Both the position numbers and the translations under genes were made by a program. Positions 29,033 through 38,723 of a stretch of 60,387 nucleotides of DNA are shown one piece after another; within the stretch, counting starts at the first letter, position 1, and each line of letters opens with the position of its first letter. The notes beneath the pieces were generated by a model that worked only from the letters and a program-made list of their open reading frames with translations, ran no database searches and was not told the origin of the DNA. Source of the DNA: Bacteroidales bacterium. Its GTDB lineage: Bacteria > Bacteroidota > Bacteroidia > Bacteroidales > UBA932. The DNA lies in the NCBI GenBank assembly GCA_017443465.1, contig JAFRXO010000046.1, positions 1-60,387 of the forward strand, in the 5' to 3' direction.

Positions 29033-30352
29033 ATGGCTAAGATAGATACTTCAGTTTTCGAACTCGGGAGAGGTAATCTGGTTAAAGTCCCCGAGGTGTT
29101 CAAGAGCGTTTTCCCTGGCTGCAGGGCCCTCATAGTGGCGGATGCCAACACATGGAAAGCGGCCGGAGAAGAGGTCAGCATGCATATGCATGATTCAGGG
29201 ATAGACACTGACGTTTTCCTGATCCCTGACAAGGAATTCCACGCTGAGTGGAAGTACATCGAGATGATGGACGCCGAGCTTGACAAGCGCCCCGGTGCAA
29301 TCCTCGTCTCGGCCGGTTCCGGAACCATAAACGACATATGCAAGCTTTGCTCGCATCATCATTCCCAGAGCTATCTTACAGTGCCCACAGCGGCATCCGT
29401 CGATGGTTACACCTCTTTCGGGGCTTCCATCACCAAGGATAATTCCAAGCAGACCTTTGATTGCCCAGCTCCGGTGGCCGTGGTGGCTGACGTGGATGTG
29501 ATCGCCGCCGCTCCGAAGGAAATGACCGCTGCCGGATATGCCGACCTTGCGGCCAAGATTCCCGCAGGAGGCGAGTGGATGATTTCCGACCTCTTCGGGA
29601 CCGAGCCCATCGTCCAGGATGCATGGCACATCCTCCAGGATGATTTGGAGAAGTTCCTGTCCAGGCCGGAGGCAGTGGCCGCAGGTGACCCCGATGCCAT
29701 AGGTGATCTGTTCAAGGGCTTGGTCCTCAGTGGTTTCGCGATGCAGCTGGCCCAGTCCAGCCGTCCGGCATCCTGCTGTGACCACCTTTTCAGCCACCTT
29801 CTGGACATGACCCATCACACATTCAACGGGAAGTCCCAGAGCCATGGATTCCAGGTGGCCATAGGGACTCTGACGATGTGTGCGGTTTTCGATGAGTTCC
29901 TGAAATACGACCTCACGAAGATAGACGTGGACGAGTGCGTGGCCGCATGGCCTTCACTTGAGTCGGAGCAGCAGAGGGCCCTGGAAATCTTCGAGGGCTT
30001 CCCCGCACCGAAACTCGGATGGGAGAACCTGACAAAGAAATATGAACCGGCCGAAAAGGTCCGCAAGGAGCTTGAAGACATCAAGGCCTGCTGGCCCGTA
30101 CTCAAGGAGAAACTCCGCGCCCAGGTCTGGACCTTCGACAGGATGCAGGCCATGTTCAAAGCCGCCGGGGCTCCGTACGATCCTTCAATGATCGGGGTTA
30201 CACGGCAGCAGATCAAGGATATGTTCCCCAGGGTCCAGATTATGCGCTGGCGCATAAACCTCCTCGACCTCGCAAAGCGGGCCCGTATATATGACTCCCT
30301 GGTGGACAGCGTTTTCGCTCCCGGTGGAGCATGGGACCTGAGTACAAGGTAG
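29033..30352 (+). CDS. Iron-type dehydrogenase of the glycerol-1-phosphate (AraM/EgsA) family
   Basis: This 439-aa cytoplasmic oxidoreductase has the NAD-binding pattern SAGSGTINDICK, the TVPTAASVDGYTS block typical of AraM/G1PDH proteins, and metal-ligand candidates in GYADLAAK, CDHLFSHLLDM and SHGFQVAIGT. The usual SGxEH is SCCDH here. Relatives make sn-glycerol-1-phosphate from dihydroxyacetone phosphate, the first step toward archaeal-type ether lipids, and are found in some FCB-group bacteria. The C-terminal 70 residues extend the usual length. A sugar-alcohol role remains possible. It has its own promoter and is next to pgk. Confidence 0.8.
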   Translation: MAKIDTSVFELGRGNLVKVPEVFKSVFPGCRALIVADANTWKAAGEEVSMHMHDSGIDTDVFLIPDKEFHAEWKYIEMMDAELDKRPGAILVSAGSGTINDICKLCSHHHSQSYLTVPTAASVDGYTSFGASITKDNSKQTFDCPAPVAVVADVDVIAAAPKEMTAAGYADLAAKIPAGGEWMISDLFGTEPIVQDAWHILQDDLEKFLSRPEAVAAGDPDAIGDLFKGLVLSGFAMQLAQSSRPASCCDHLFSHLLDMTHHTFNGKSQSHGFQVAIGTLTMCAVFDEFLKYDLTKIDVDECVAAWPSLESEQQRALEIFEGFPAPKLGWENLTKKYEPAEKVRKELEDIKACWPVLKEKLRAQVWTFDRMQAMFKAAGAPYDPSMIGVTRQQIKDMFPRVQIMRWRINLLDLAKRARIYDSLVDSVFAPGGAWDLSTR

Positions 30353-30368
30353 TTTATAGGAAATTGAC

Positions 30369-30376
30369 TATATTTG
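30369..30376 (+). promoter_or_regulatory. -7 element of pgk
   Basis: TATATTTG matches TAnnTTTG, 34 nt before the pgk start. No -33 box is clear. Confidence 0.55.
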
Positions 30377-30410
30377 CGCCGAAAATTTTCAGATATTAAT
30401 TCTAACTTAT

Positions 30411-31664
30411 ATGCAACAGTTCATAGACAGCTACGATTTCACTGGCAAGAAGGCCATTGTAAGGGTTGATTTCAACGTCCCGCTCGATGAGAATTTCAAC
30501 ATAACGGACGACACCCGTATCCGCAGGGCGATGCCCACTCTGAAGAAAGTCCTCTCCTCCGGCGGAGCGGTTATCATCATGTCCCATCTCGGACGCCCCA
30601 AGAAGGTTGATCCCAAATTCTCTCTCAAGCATATCGTCGGAAGGGTTTCCGAGTGCCTCGGAGTTCCGGTCAAGTTCGCTGACGACTGCATGAAGGCTGA
30701 CGAGCTCGCTGCCGGCCTGAAGCCCGGTGAAGCCCTGCTTCTTGAGAACCTCCGTTTCTACGCCGAAGAAGAAGGCAAACCTCGCGGACTCGCCGAGGAT
30801 GCTTCCGAGGAGGAGAAGGCCGCTGCCAAGAAGGCTGTTAAGGAAAGCCAGAAAGAGTTCACTGCGAAACTCGCTTCATATGCTGACTGCTACATCAACG
30901 ACGCTTTCGGTACCGCACACCGCGCACATGCCTCTACAGCCCTCATCGCCAAATATTTCCCGAACGACAAGATGTTCGGTTACCTGATGAAGGCTGAGAC
31001 CGATGCGGTTGACTACGTCCTTAAGCACGCCGAGAGGCCCCTTACCGCCATCATCGGTGGTTCCAAGGTTTCCTCCAAGCTGGCTGTCCTCAAGAACCTC
31101 CTCGGTGTGGTCGACAACCTCATCATCGGTGGCGGAATGGGCTACACCTTCATCAAGTCCCAGGGCGGCCACATCGGTGACTCCCTCCATGAGGATGAGC
31201 TGATCCCCGACGCAAGGGAGATCCTCCGTGAGGCAGAGAAGAGGGGCGTAAGGATCGTCCTTTCCGTCGCAACCAAGGCCGGTGATTCCTTCACCAACGA
31301 TGCCAACACCCAGATAGTGGACATCCACAACATTCCCGACGGCTGGGAGGGCATGGACGCTTCTCCGGCATCCCTGGCCAACTGGAAGAAAGTCATCATG
31401 GCTTCCAAGACCATCCTTTGGAATGGTCCCGTAGGTGTGTTCGAGTTCCCGAACTTCGCCCATGGTACCCTCGAGATCGCCAAGGACCTCGCTGAGGCTA
31501 CTGCGGCAGGTGCATATACCCTCGTAGGCGGTGGCGACTCCGTAGCCGCTGTCACCCAGATGGGTTATGCCGACAAGGTCAGCTACGTTTCCACCGGTGG
31601 CGGTGCCCTCCTCGAGGCCATCGAAGGCAAGACCCTTCCCGGTGTCGCCGCTATTCTTGAGTAG
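30411..31664 (+). CDS. pgk: Phosphoglycerate kinase
   Basis: This 417-aa glycolytic enzyme moves phosphate from 1,3-bisphosphoglycerate to ADP in the cytoplasm. It has the signature [22 protein letters not shown], the [10 protein letters not shown] substrate loop and the nucleotide loop [13 protein letters not shown]. Length is normal. Codon use is strongly biased to GGT/CTC/TCC-type codons, as expected for a highly expressed gene. lgt starts 16 nt downstream. Confidence 0.98.
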   Translation: MQQFIDSYDFTGKKAIVRVDFNVPLDENFNITDDTRIRRAMPTLKKVLSSGGAVIIMSHLGRPKKVDPKFSLKHIVGRVSECLGVPVKFADDCMKADELAAGLKPGEALLLENLRFYAEEEGKPRGLAEDASEEEKAAAKKAVKESQKEFTAKLASYADCYINDAFGTAHRAHASTALIAKYFPNDKMFGYLMKAETDAVDYVLKHAERPLTAIIGGSKVSSKLAVLKNLLGVVDNLIIGGGMGYTFIKSQGGHIGDSLHEDELIPDAREILREAEKRGVRIVLSVATKAGDSFTNDANTQIVDIHNIPDGWEGMDASPASLANWKKVIMASKTILWNGPVGVFEFPNFAHGTLEIAKDLAEATAAGAYTLVGGGDSVAAVTQMGYADKVSYVSTGGGALLEAIEGKTLPGVAAILE

Positions 31665-31680
31665 GTTCCACTAGGTTGCC

Positions 31681-32571
31681 ATGCTGGATTTTCTCTTCGT
31701 CAACTGGAACGTCGATCCGGAGATTTTCCGGATCGGTGGCTTTGCGCTCAGATGGTATTCCGTCCTCTTCGTGTCGGGATTCATCCTGGGCTGGTTCATC
31801 TTCAGGGGGTTCTTCCGTCGTGAAGGCGTTCCGGAGACGATGCTGGATTCCCTCCTTTACACCCTGCTGATCGCTACCATAGTAGGAGCGCGTCTGGGAC
31901 ACTGCCTTTTCTACCAGCCGGATTATTATTTCGGCAGCTGGAAGGGATTCCTGGAGATATTCATGCCATGGAAAGGCGGGCTGGCCAGCCACGGGGGAGG
32001 CATAGCGCTGATCCTCTCGATGTTCTGGTACGCCAAGCATTACGGACGCAAGTACGGGATGGACGGCCTCTGGCTCCTGGACCATCTGGTGATTGCCGCT
32101 GCTTTCGCCGCGACCTTCATCAGGCTCGGGAACCTCTTCAACTCGGAAATTTACGGTGACGTGACATCTCTTCCGTGGGGATTCGTCTTCCAGAGGAGGG
32201 GAGAGGTCGAGCCGAAGCACCCGACGCAGATTTACGAGGCCCTTACCTATCTGATCATAGGAATCGTTCTCATGTGGGCGTATCGGAAGAAACTTGAAAA
32301 GATGTACCGTGGATCCTTCTTCGGCATATTCCTGATCCTGTGTTTCGGGATGCGTTTCATCATCGAGTTCATAAAGGAACCGCAGGTCGATTTCGAGAGC
32401 AGCATGGCCCTTGACATGGGGCAGTGGCTCAGCATTCCGTTCGTTCTCTTCGGTGCCCTGTGCGTGATTTACGCATATGTAAAAAAGATTCCTGCGAAGC
32501 TGGTTCCACCGGTGCCTCCTACTAAATCGAAAAAGGAACCGACACATTATGCAAAAAGTCTTTCTGAATGA
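31681..32571 (+). CDS. lgt: Prolipoprotein diacylglyceryl transferase
   Basis: This 296-aa inner-membrane enzyme adds diacylglyceryl to the lipobox cysteine of prelipoproteins. The Lgt signature appears as IRLGNLFNSEIYG, and KGGLASHGGGIAL carries the conserved His region. About seven helices are seen, ending with a positively charged proline-rich cytoplasmic tail. It serves the many lipoproteins coded here. It follows pgk and ends before a strong terminator. Confidence 0.96.
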   Translation: MLDFLFVNWNVDPEIFRIGGFALRWYSVLFVSGFILGWFIFRGFFRREGVPETMLDSLLYTLLIATIVGARLGHCLFYQPDYYFGSWKGFLEIFMPWKGGLASHGGGIALILSMFWYAKHYGRKYGMDGLWLLDHLVIAAAFAATFIRLGNLFNSEIYGDVTSLPWGFVFQRRGEVEPKHPTQIYEALTYLIIGIVLMWAYRKKLEKMYRGSFFGIFLILCFGMRFIIEFIKEPQVDFESSMALDMGQWLSIPFVLFGALCVIYAYVKKIPAKLVPPVPPTKSKKEPTHYAKSLSE

Positions 32572-32599
32572 CTTGAAGGCATAATAATTGTTGATTTAA

Positions 32600-32636
32600 C
32601 ATCTTTCCGGGCTAGTATTTCCGGAAAGATGTTTTT
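32600..32636 (+). terminator. Rho-independent terminator after lgt
   Basis: CATCTTTCCGG (32600-32610) pairs perfectly with CCGGAAAGATG (32621-32631), followed by TTTTT. It separates pgk-lgt from the efflux operon and makes an upstream ATG at 32629 for the TolC-like gene unlikely. Confidence 0.88.
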
Positions 32637-32658
32637 CGTTATATTTAGGATGAATTAT

Positions 32659-34203
32659 ATGAGAATCGTGAAAAGCCTGGCGGTGATTGCGGCATTGTCT
32701 GCCACACTTCCTGCCATGGCCCAGTTCAGGACGGAGCAGAGGCCTGACAGCATCAGAATATACATCCCTGACACCCTTACACTCGACCTCGGTGAGAACC
32801 CTGTGTCCCTTTCCCTGGAGGACGCCATGAAGATTGCCCTTTCAGAGAACATCGCAGTCAAGGTGGCGGACATGGAGATACAGCGCTCCGAATACGCTAA
32901 GAAGGGAGCATATGCCGCCCTTTTCCCCCAGGTTGACGGAAGCGCAAGCTACCAGAGGACTATCCGCAAGCAGGTCATGTATATGGACTTCGACATGAGT
33001 GAGATGATGGGTGCGTTCCCTGGCGCGGGGACAGGTGATGGGACTGGAGAAGGAGACGGGACCGATGTCGATCCGTCAGCGTCCGGAATGGGCGGGATGG
33101 ACACCAGCGGAGGTATCGAGGTCGGTCGTTGGAACACCTACAATGCGGGTGTGTCTGCAGTGATGCCCCTGGTGAATGTCCAGTTGTGGAAATCCCTTAA
33201 AATCAGCGGACAGGATGTTGAACTGGCCGTCGAGAAAGCCCGTTCTTCGAGGCTGGACATGGTCACCCAGGTGAAACAGGCCTACTATGGAGTCCTTTTC
33301 GCCAAGGAAGCGTTCAACGTTTACAAGGATGTCTATCAGAACGCTCTGGCCAATATGGAGCAGGTCCAGATGAGGTACAACGCCAAGAAGGCGTCCGACC
33401 TGGATTTCGTCCGTGCAAAGACCGCGGTGGCTAATGCGATCCCCAACGTTTACAATGCCCAGAATTCGGTGATCCTGGCCCTTTGGCAGCTCAAGGCGGT
33501 GATGGGAATCGACCTTGACAAGGAGATTGACGTAGCAGGCAGCCTGAATGATTATTCAGAGCATATGTTCTACGACATCCATCAGCATGACAGCCTCGAC
33601 CTCTCCGGGAACTCTTCCCTGAGGCAGCTCGCTATCCAGGCTGAGCAGATTGCCCAGACTATCAAGGTGCAGAAGGCAGCATATCTTCCCAGCCTGGCCG
33701 GCTCTTTCGCCTACAACATGATGGCTATGACCAACGACTTCGTGTTCCGCGATTATAAGTGGTCTCCGTATTCATATGCAGGACTCAGCCTGAACATCCC
33801 CATCTTCTCCGGCGGCAAGCGGCTCAATGACGTACGCCAGGCCAAGGTCCAGGCTGCCGAGCTCGACCTCCAGAGGATCAACGCTGAGCGCCAGCTTAAG
33901 ATAGCGATACGCCAGAGTCTCAACACCATGGAGACCAACATGAAGAGCTATCTGTCAGCGAACGAGGCCGTTGAAGCCGCGCACAAGGCATATGACATCG
34001 CCTTCAAGTCCTACAATCTGGGGCGCAGCACCCTCACCGACCTCAATGATGCTCAGCTTGCACTGACACAGGCTCGGTTGAGCGTGTCCCAGGCTGTTTA
34101 CAATTTCGTGGTAGCCAAGGCCACCCTGGAGCAGACCATCGGTGCCGATTTCCTGGATGAGAGCGGCAATACGGTGCTGGATGAGCAGTATATGACAAAA
34201 TGA
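32659..34203 (+). CDS. TolC-family outer-membrane efflux channel
   Basis: This 514-aa exported protein forms the outer-membrane duct of a tripartite pump. Two outer-membrane-efflux repeats are visible, with long heptad-rich helices (QAKVQAAELDLQRINAERQL in the second). A Gly/Asp-rich insert (about 110-150, rich in GTGDGTGEGDGTD) lies between strands and could be a surface loop. Possible starts are 32629, 32650 and 32659. The first lies in the terminator, so the ATG before RIVKSLAVIAALSA is preferred. It overlaps the next gene by ATGA. Confidence 0.9.
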   Translation: MRIVKSLAVIAALSATLPAMAQFRTEQRPDSIRIYIPDTLTLDLGENPVSLSLEDAMKIALSENIAVKVADMEIQRSEYAKKGAYAALFPQVDGSASYQRTIRKQVMYMDFDMSEMMGAFPGAGTGDGTGEGDGTDVDPSASGMGGMDTSGGIEVGRWNTYNAGVSAVMPLVNVQLWKSLKISGQDVELAVEKARSSRLDMVTQVKQAYYGVLFAKEAFNVYKDVYQNALANMEQVQMRYNAKKASDLDFVRAKTAVANAIPNVYNAQNSVILALWQLKAVMGIDLDKEIDVAGSLNDYSEHMFYDIHQHDSLDLSGNSSLRQLAIQAEQIAQTIKVQKAAYLPSLAGSFAYNMMAMTNDFVFRDYKWSPYSYAGLSLNIPIFSGGKRLNDVRQAKVQAAELDLQRINAERQLKIAIRQSLNTMETNMKSYLSANEAVEAAHKAYDIAFKSYNLGRSTLTDLNDAQLALTQARLSVSQAVYNFVVAKATLEQTIGADFLDESGNTVLDEQYMTK

Positions 34204-35252
34204 TAATTATGAAAAACTATATGAAATATTTGACTAAGACGCTGCTGGTCGCAGGTGCGCTCGCCCTCGTTGCGGGATGTGGAAATGTCCAGAAGAAAGA
34301 CCAGGGTGAGAATGCAGCCGCTCCAGTGCAGGCTACCAAGGTGTCAGTGGTTTCGGCCGTGATGCAGGACGTGCCCCAGACTGAGACATATGCTTCAAGT
34401 GTCGAGGCATATGCTGTAAACAACATAGTGCCGCAGGGTGGGTCGAGGATCCAGAAGATGTATGTCGATGTGGGCGATTTCGTGTCCCGCGGCCAGGTCC
34501 TGGCTGTGATGGACAGGCTCAATCTCGAGCAGTCCAGGATGAAACTCGTCAATGACTCTACGGAATATGCCCGTATCAAGGGGCTCTTCGAGGCCGGGGG
34601 AGTTTCGCAGTCCGACTTCGAGGCCGTGGAACTCGGCTACAAGGTCAGCAGGACCACATATGAGAATCTCCTGGAGAACACTGTCCTGCGTGCTCCGATC
34701 AGCGGAGTCATCACTGCCCGCAATTATGACCGTGGTGACATGTACGCCATGGCACAGCCCATATATGTGCTTCAGCAGGTTACTCCGGTGAAGATCCTGG
34801 TAGGCGTTTCCGAGAGCGATTACACCTCCGTCAGGAAAGGACAGGAAGTCTCCATTACCGCTGACGCCTTCCCGGGAAGGACTTTCTCCGGTACGGTCAA
34901 CCGCCTGTATCCCACGATGGATCCGGCTTCGCACACGTTCAAGGTCGAGGTCCTCGTCCGCAATGCCGACAGGGCGCTCAGGCCGGGCATGTTCGTTAAG
35001 GCCGCCATTTCCTTCGGCATGAGGAGGAGCATCGTACTTCCGGACGTCGCAGTGGTCAAGCAACTCGGTTCCGGTCAGAGGGCTGTCTATATCCTCAACG
35101 GGGACGGCACCGTTCGCTCCAGCATTGTGGAACTCGGACGTCATTTCGACACATCATATGAAATCCTTTCGGGAGTGGCTGAGGGAGACCGCGTCGCTGT
35201 CCGCGGAAGCTCGAATCTCCGGGATGGGAGCAAGGTCGAGGTCGTAGAGTAA
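34200..35252 (+). CDS. RND efflux periplasmic adaptor (membrane-fusion lipoprotein)
   Basis: This 350-aa adaptor bridges the inner-membrane pump and the TolC channel. It has a lipobox (LVAGCGN), a biotinyl-lipoyl-like domain (VPQGGSRIQKMYVDVGDFV), a short helical hairpin, a beta-barrel and a membrane-proximal domain (SGVAEGDRVAVRG). The start overlaps the previous stop (34200-34203). An ATG at 34209 would give a more normal leader. Confidence 0.93.
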   Translation: MIIMKNYMKYLTKTLLVAGALALVAGCGNVQKKDQGENAAAPVQATKVSVVSAVMQDVPQTETYASSVEAYAVNNIVPQGGSRIQKMYVDVGDFVSRGQVLAVMDRLNLEQSRMKLVNDSTEYARIKGLFEAGGVSQSDFEAVELGYKVSRTTYENLLENTVLRAPISGVITARNYDRGDMYAMAQPIYVLQQVTPVKILVGVSESDYTSVRKGQEVSITADAFPGRTFSGTVNRLYPTMDPASHTFKVEVLVRNADRALRPGMFVKAAISFGMRRSIVLPDVAVVKQLGSGQRAVYILNGDGTVRSSIVELGRHFDTSYEILSGVAEGDRVAVRGSSNLRDGSKVEVVE

Positions 35253-35276
35253 AAACACCGCAAAAGACCGATTCAT

Positions 35277-38200
35277 ATGAGCATATACAGAAGTGCAGTA
35301 AACAAACCGGTGATGACGACTCTGGTCTTCCTGGCCTTCGTCGTTTTCGGTATCTTCTCGCTCACAAGGACTTCGATAGCGTTGATGCCCGACTTTGACG
35401 CGAACATAGTCATGGTCATGTCAACCTATCCCGGGGCGAGTGCATCGGATGTGGAGTCCAACCTGACGAAGGTCCTGGAAAACTCCCTGAACGGAGTTGA
35501 ACACCTGAAGGACATGACCTCCCGCTCCCAGGAGAACATCAGTATAGTCATCCTCGAATTCGAGTACGGTACGGACATAGACGCGGCATCCAACGATGTC
35601 AGGGACAACCTGGACATGGTTGCTCAGACGCTCCCTGACGGAGCGTCGACCCCGTTCCTGATGAAGTTCAGTGCGGATGACATGCCTATCATGATCCTTT
35701 CCGCCTCTGCCGAAGAGAGTTTCGCAGGCCTGGACAGGATTCTTGATGACCGCTTTACGACTCCTTTGGCGAGGATCGACGGAGTCGGTTCCATAAATGT
35801 GGTGGGTGCTCCAGAGCGGGAAATCCAGATCTATTGCGATCCTAACAAGCTTGCGGCATACGGCCTTTCCGTTGCCGGGATTTCCCAGATAATATCAGCC
35901 GAGAACCGGAACGTCCCTTCCGGTAACATCGAAATCGGTTCCGAGACCTATTCCCTGCGTGTGGAGAAAGAATTCAATGATCCTTCCGAGATCCTGGATG
36001 TAGTTGTCGGACAGAGCGCCGGGAGCGTGGTCCGGCTCAGGGATGTAGCCACCATGGTGGACGGCCCTGCTGAAAGGTATCAGGAATCATACACTGACGG
36101 CCGTCAGGCGGCGGTCATCGCTATTACCAAGCAGAAAGGAGCCAACACCGTCAATGTGATCAAGGAGGTGAAGGAGAAGCTGGTAACTATCCAGGACAAC
36201 CTTCCTCCGGACATCAAGATACACACTGTCATCGACTCTTCCGACAACATCATCAACTCCATCAACTCCCTTCTCAAGACGATCATCATCACCCTTTTGG
36301 TCGTCATGCTGGTGGTGTATGTCTTCCTGGGCAGGTGGAGGGCCACCCTCATCATAGTCCTGGCGATCCCGATCTCCCTGATGGGCTCGCTGGTCTATCT
36401 TTTCGCGACCCACAACACTCTGAACATCATTTCGATGTCCGCCTTGTCAATCGCGATCGGAATGGTAGTGGACAACTCCATAGTTATCCTCGAGAACATC
36501 TCCAAGCACCTGGAAAGGAGGGAGAGGCCTAAGGAAGCCGCAGTCAACGGTACTGCTGAAGTCGCGGGATCCATTATCGGCTCCACAACCACGACCCTCT
36601 GCGTCTTCCTGCCGCTTACCATGGTCTCTGGAATGGTCGGTATCATGTTCAAGCAGCTCGGATGGATCGTGAGCATAATCATGATAATCTCCACTACTGC
36701 GGCTCTTACCCTTGTTCCGATGATGGCCTCCAGGCTTTTGTCGAGCAAGCCCAAGACCGGTAAGGTCCACAGGATGATCTTCGATCCGATAGAGAAGGCC
36801 CTCGAAGGCTTGTCCAACTGGTACTCCCGTATAGTCAACTTCTGCGTAACCCACCGAAAGACCATTTCACTCGGGGCCCTTGTGGTCTTCGCCGTGGTAA
36901 TGGGATTCATCGCTCCGAACATCAAGACGGGATTTTTCCCGACCATGGACCAGGGGCGTCTGTCAGTGAGCATTTACCTTCCGGTAGGTACCAGCCAGGA
37001 GGTCACCGGGCAGTTCGCGCACAGCCTGTACGCCAGATTCAAGGAGGAAATCCCTGAGATCCAGGTGTTCGAGTACCGTTACGGCCAGGCTGACTCCGAC
37101 AACTCATTCGCCAACCTCCAGTCCAACGGTTCATATGTCATCACAATGAACATCAACCTTGGCTCGATGGTGACCAGGAAGCGTTCGACCACACAGATAG
37201 CCGAGCTTATCCGTGCCGACCTGGCGGAGTACCCCGAGGTCAAGAAAGCCTTGGTGACTGAGGGAATGGGAGGAGTAGGAGGCGCCGCAACCCTCGCCCT
37301 CGAAATCTACGGTTACGACTTCGATGAAACGGACCGTGTCGCGTCGGAAGCTGCGAGCAAGCTTCTGGCGACCGGGAAATTCTCCCAGGTTACCCTCAGC
37401 CGTGACGAGTACACTCCTGAGTACCAGGTCGATTTCGACAGGGAGAAACTGGCGCTCAACGGACTGACTTCCACTACCGCGGCATCCGCATTCAGTGCGG
37501 CCATGAGCGGAAGCGTCGGGTCCTATTTCCGTGAAGAAGGCGATGAGTACAACATCAGGGTCCGCTATGCCAAACAGTACCGTTCCAGTACCGCTGACAT
37601 AGAGAACACCATAATCTACAATGCATTCGGGAGTCCTGTCAGGATCAAGGAACTCGGTACTGTGGTAGAAGCCAAGGTCCCGCCCACCATCGAGAGGAAG
37701 AACAGGGAAAGGTACATTACGGTCAACGGAGTTACTGCCCTGGGAACGTCCATGAGTGACGGAGTGAAGGCGATAGACGGTGTCATCAAGTCCCTGGATA
37801 TCCCGACAACCATCACCACCGAGATTGGAGGAGACCTGGAGAACCAGAGGGATATGTTCGGCAACCTCTTTACCCTCATGCTGCTCATAGTGATCCTGGT
37901 TTACATGGTCATGGCATCCCAGTTCGAGTCCTTCCTCATCCCGTTCGTCATCATGTTCTCCCTTCCTTTCGGACTGGTCGGCGTGATGCTCGGACTCTGG
38001 ATCACCGGGACAGACCTTAACGTGATGGCCATGGTCGGATTGCTGATCCTTATAGGAATCGTGGTTAACAACGGTATCGTCCTCATCGATTACATCATCC
38101 TGCTCCAGGAACGCGGGATGAAGGTGATAGAGGCAGCCACGACGGCTGCCCGCAGCCGTCTCAGGCCTATCCTCATGACCACTCTCACCACAGTACTGGG

Positions 38201-38384
38201 CATGCTCCCGCTTGCTTTCGGTACAGGAGAGGGCTCGGAAATGTGGCGGGCCCTTGGTATGACAGTCGCTTTCGGACTTTCTGTCTCGACACTTGTCACA
38301 CTGGTCCTGATTCCTACGATATATTGTATTTTTGCTACACGTACGGAGAAACGCCGTGCCCGCAAACAAAACGTGACTATATGA
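35277..38384 (+). CDS. RND-family inner-membrane efflux pump
   Basis: This 1035-aa AcrB/hydrophobe-amphiphile-type pump uses the proton gradient to drive drug or metabolite export. Twelve membrane helices and two large periplasmic loops are seen. Helix 4 has GMVVDNSIVILENISKHLE, where the Asp is the proton relay. The ending differs from heavy-metal pumps, so multidrug or bile-type substrates are more likely. It is third in the operon. The ATG is in a CATATG and the stop overlaps the PII-like gene start. Confidence 0.95.
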   Translation: MSIYRSAVNKPVMTTLVFLAFVVFGIFSLTRTSIALMPDFDANIVMVMSTYPGASASDVESNLTKVLENSLNGVEHLKDMTSRSQENISIVILEFEYGTDIDAASNDVRDNLDMVAQTLPDGASTPFLMKFSADDMPIMILSASAEESFAGLDRILDDRFTTPLARIDGVGSINVVGAPEREIQIYCDPNKLAAYGLSVAGISQIISAENRNVPSGNIEIGSETYSLRVEKEFNDPSEILDVVVGQSAGSVVRLRDVATMVDGPAERYQESYTDGRQAAVIAITKQKGANTVNVIKEVKEKLVTIQDNLPPDIKIHTVIDSSDNIINSINSLLKTIIITLLVVMLVVYVFLGRWRATLIIVLAIPISLMGSLVYLFATHNTLNIISMSALSIAIGMVVDNSIVILENISKHLERRERPKEAAVNGTAEVAGSIIGSTTTTLCVFLPLTMVSGMVGIMFKQLGWIVSIIMIISTTAALTLVPMMASRLLSSKPKTGKVHRMIFDPIEKALEGLSNWYSRIVNFCVTHRKTISLGALVVFAVVMGFIAPNIKTGFFPTMDQGRLSVSIYLPVGTSQEVTGQFAHSLYARFKEEIPEIQVFEYRYGQADSDNSFANLQSNGSYVITMNINLGSMVTRKRSTTQIAELIRADLAEYPEVKKALVTEGMGGVGGAATLALEIYGYDFDETDRVASEAASKLLATGKFSQVTLSRDEYTPEYQVDFDREKLALNGLTSTTAASAFSAAMSGSVGSYFREEGDEYNIRVRYAKQYRSSTADIENTIIYNAFGSPVRIKELGTVVEAKVPPTIERKNRERYITVNGVTALGTSMSDGVKAIDGVIKSLDIPTTITTEIGGDLENQRDMFGNLFTLMLLIVILVYMVMASQFESFLIPFVIMFSLPFGLVGVMLGLWITGTDLNVMAMVGLLILIGIVVNNGIVLIDYIILLQERGMKVIEAATTAARSRLRPILMTTLTTVLGMLPLAFGTGEGSEMWRALGMTVAFGLSVSTLVTLVLIPTIYCIFATRTEKRRARKQNVTI

Positions 38385-38674
38385 AAGCGATATTCATAGC
38401 CTACAGTCAGGCATATAATGAGGAAATCACAGACATCCTCGGGCTTTACGGCCAGAGGGGTTACACTCGCTGGACTGACATCGGAGGCCAGGGAAGTGAA
38501 GACGGGACGCCACATCTCGGCACCCATGCATGGCCCGAAATGAACCATGCCGTCCTCACTTTCGTCAAGGATGACTCAAAGGCAGCAGAAATCATTTCGG
38601 CGCTCCGTAAATATGATTGTGAGTTCCCCGACCTGGGGCTCAGGGCTTTTTCATGGTCGGTGGACGAAGTGTAG
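38381..38674 (+). CDS. Small PII/CutA-like protein coupled to the RND pump
   Basis: This 97-aa cytoplasmic protein has the ferredoxin-like pattern of PII-type proteins: KAIFIAYSQAYNEEITDIL opens strand 1/helix 1, then GYTRWTDIGGQGSEDGTPH resembles a T-loop, and FVKDDSKAAEIISALRKYD forms the second half. Its ATG overlaps the RND stop (ATGA), so it should be made together with the pump. PII-like proteins sense nucleotides or bind transporters. A role in regulating this pump is inferred. The longer ORF from 38243 would lie inside the RND gene and is rejected. Confidence 0.72.
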   Translation: MKAIFIAYSQAYNEEITDILGLYGQRGYTRWTDIGGQGSEDGTPHLGTHAWPEMNHAVLTFVKDDSKAAEIISALRKYDCEFPDLGLRAFSWSVDEV

Positions 38675-38693
38675 TAAAGTCCCCTTTTTTTTC

Positions 38694-38701
38694 TATTTTT
38701 G
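38694..38701 (+). promoter_or_regulatory. -7 element of trxA
   Basis: TATTTTTG matches TAnnTTTG and is 22 nt before the trxA ATG. Confidence 0.6.
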
Positions 38702-38723
38702 TAGAATTAATAACAATCCAATC

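Noticed and set aside
10455-30352. Arabinose operon formed by the AraA-like and AraM-like genes
   Set aside because: They are about 18 kb apart on opposite strands, with no kinase, epimerase or AraR near either.
37131-38369. 412-aa minus-strand ORF opposite the RND pump
   Set aside because: The pump gene on the plus strand is complete and conserved; the antisense protein is rich in His/Asp/Gly in a way typical of shadow frames.
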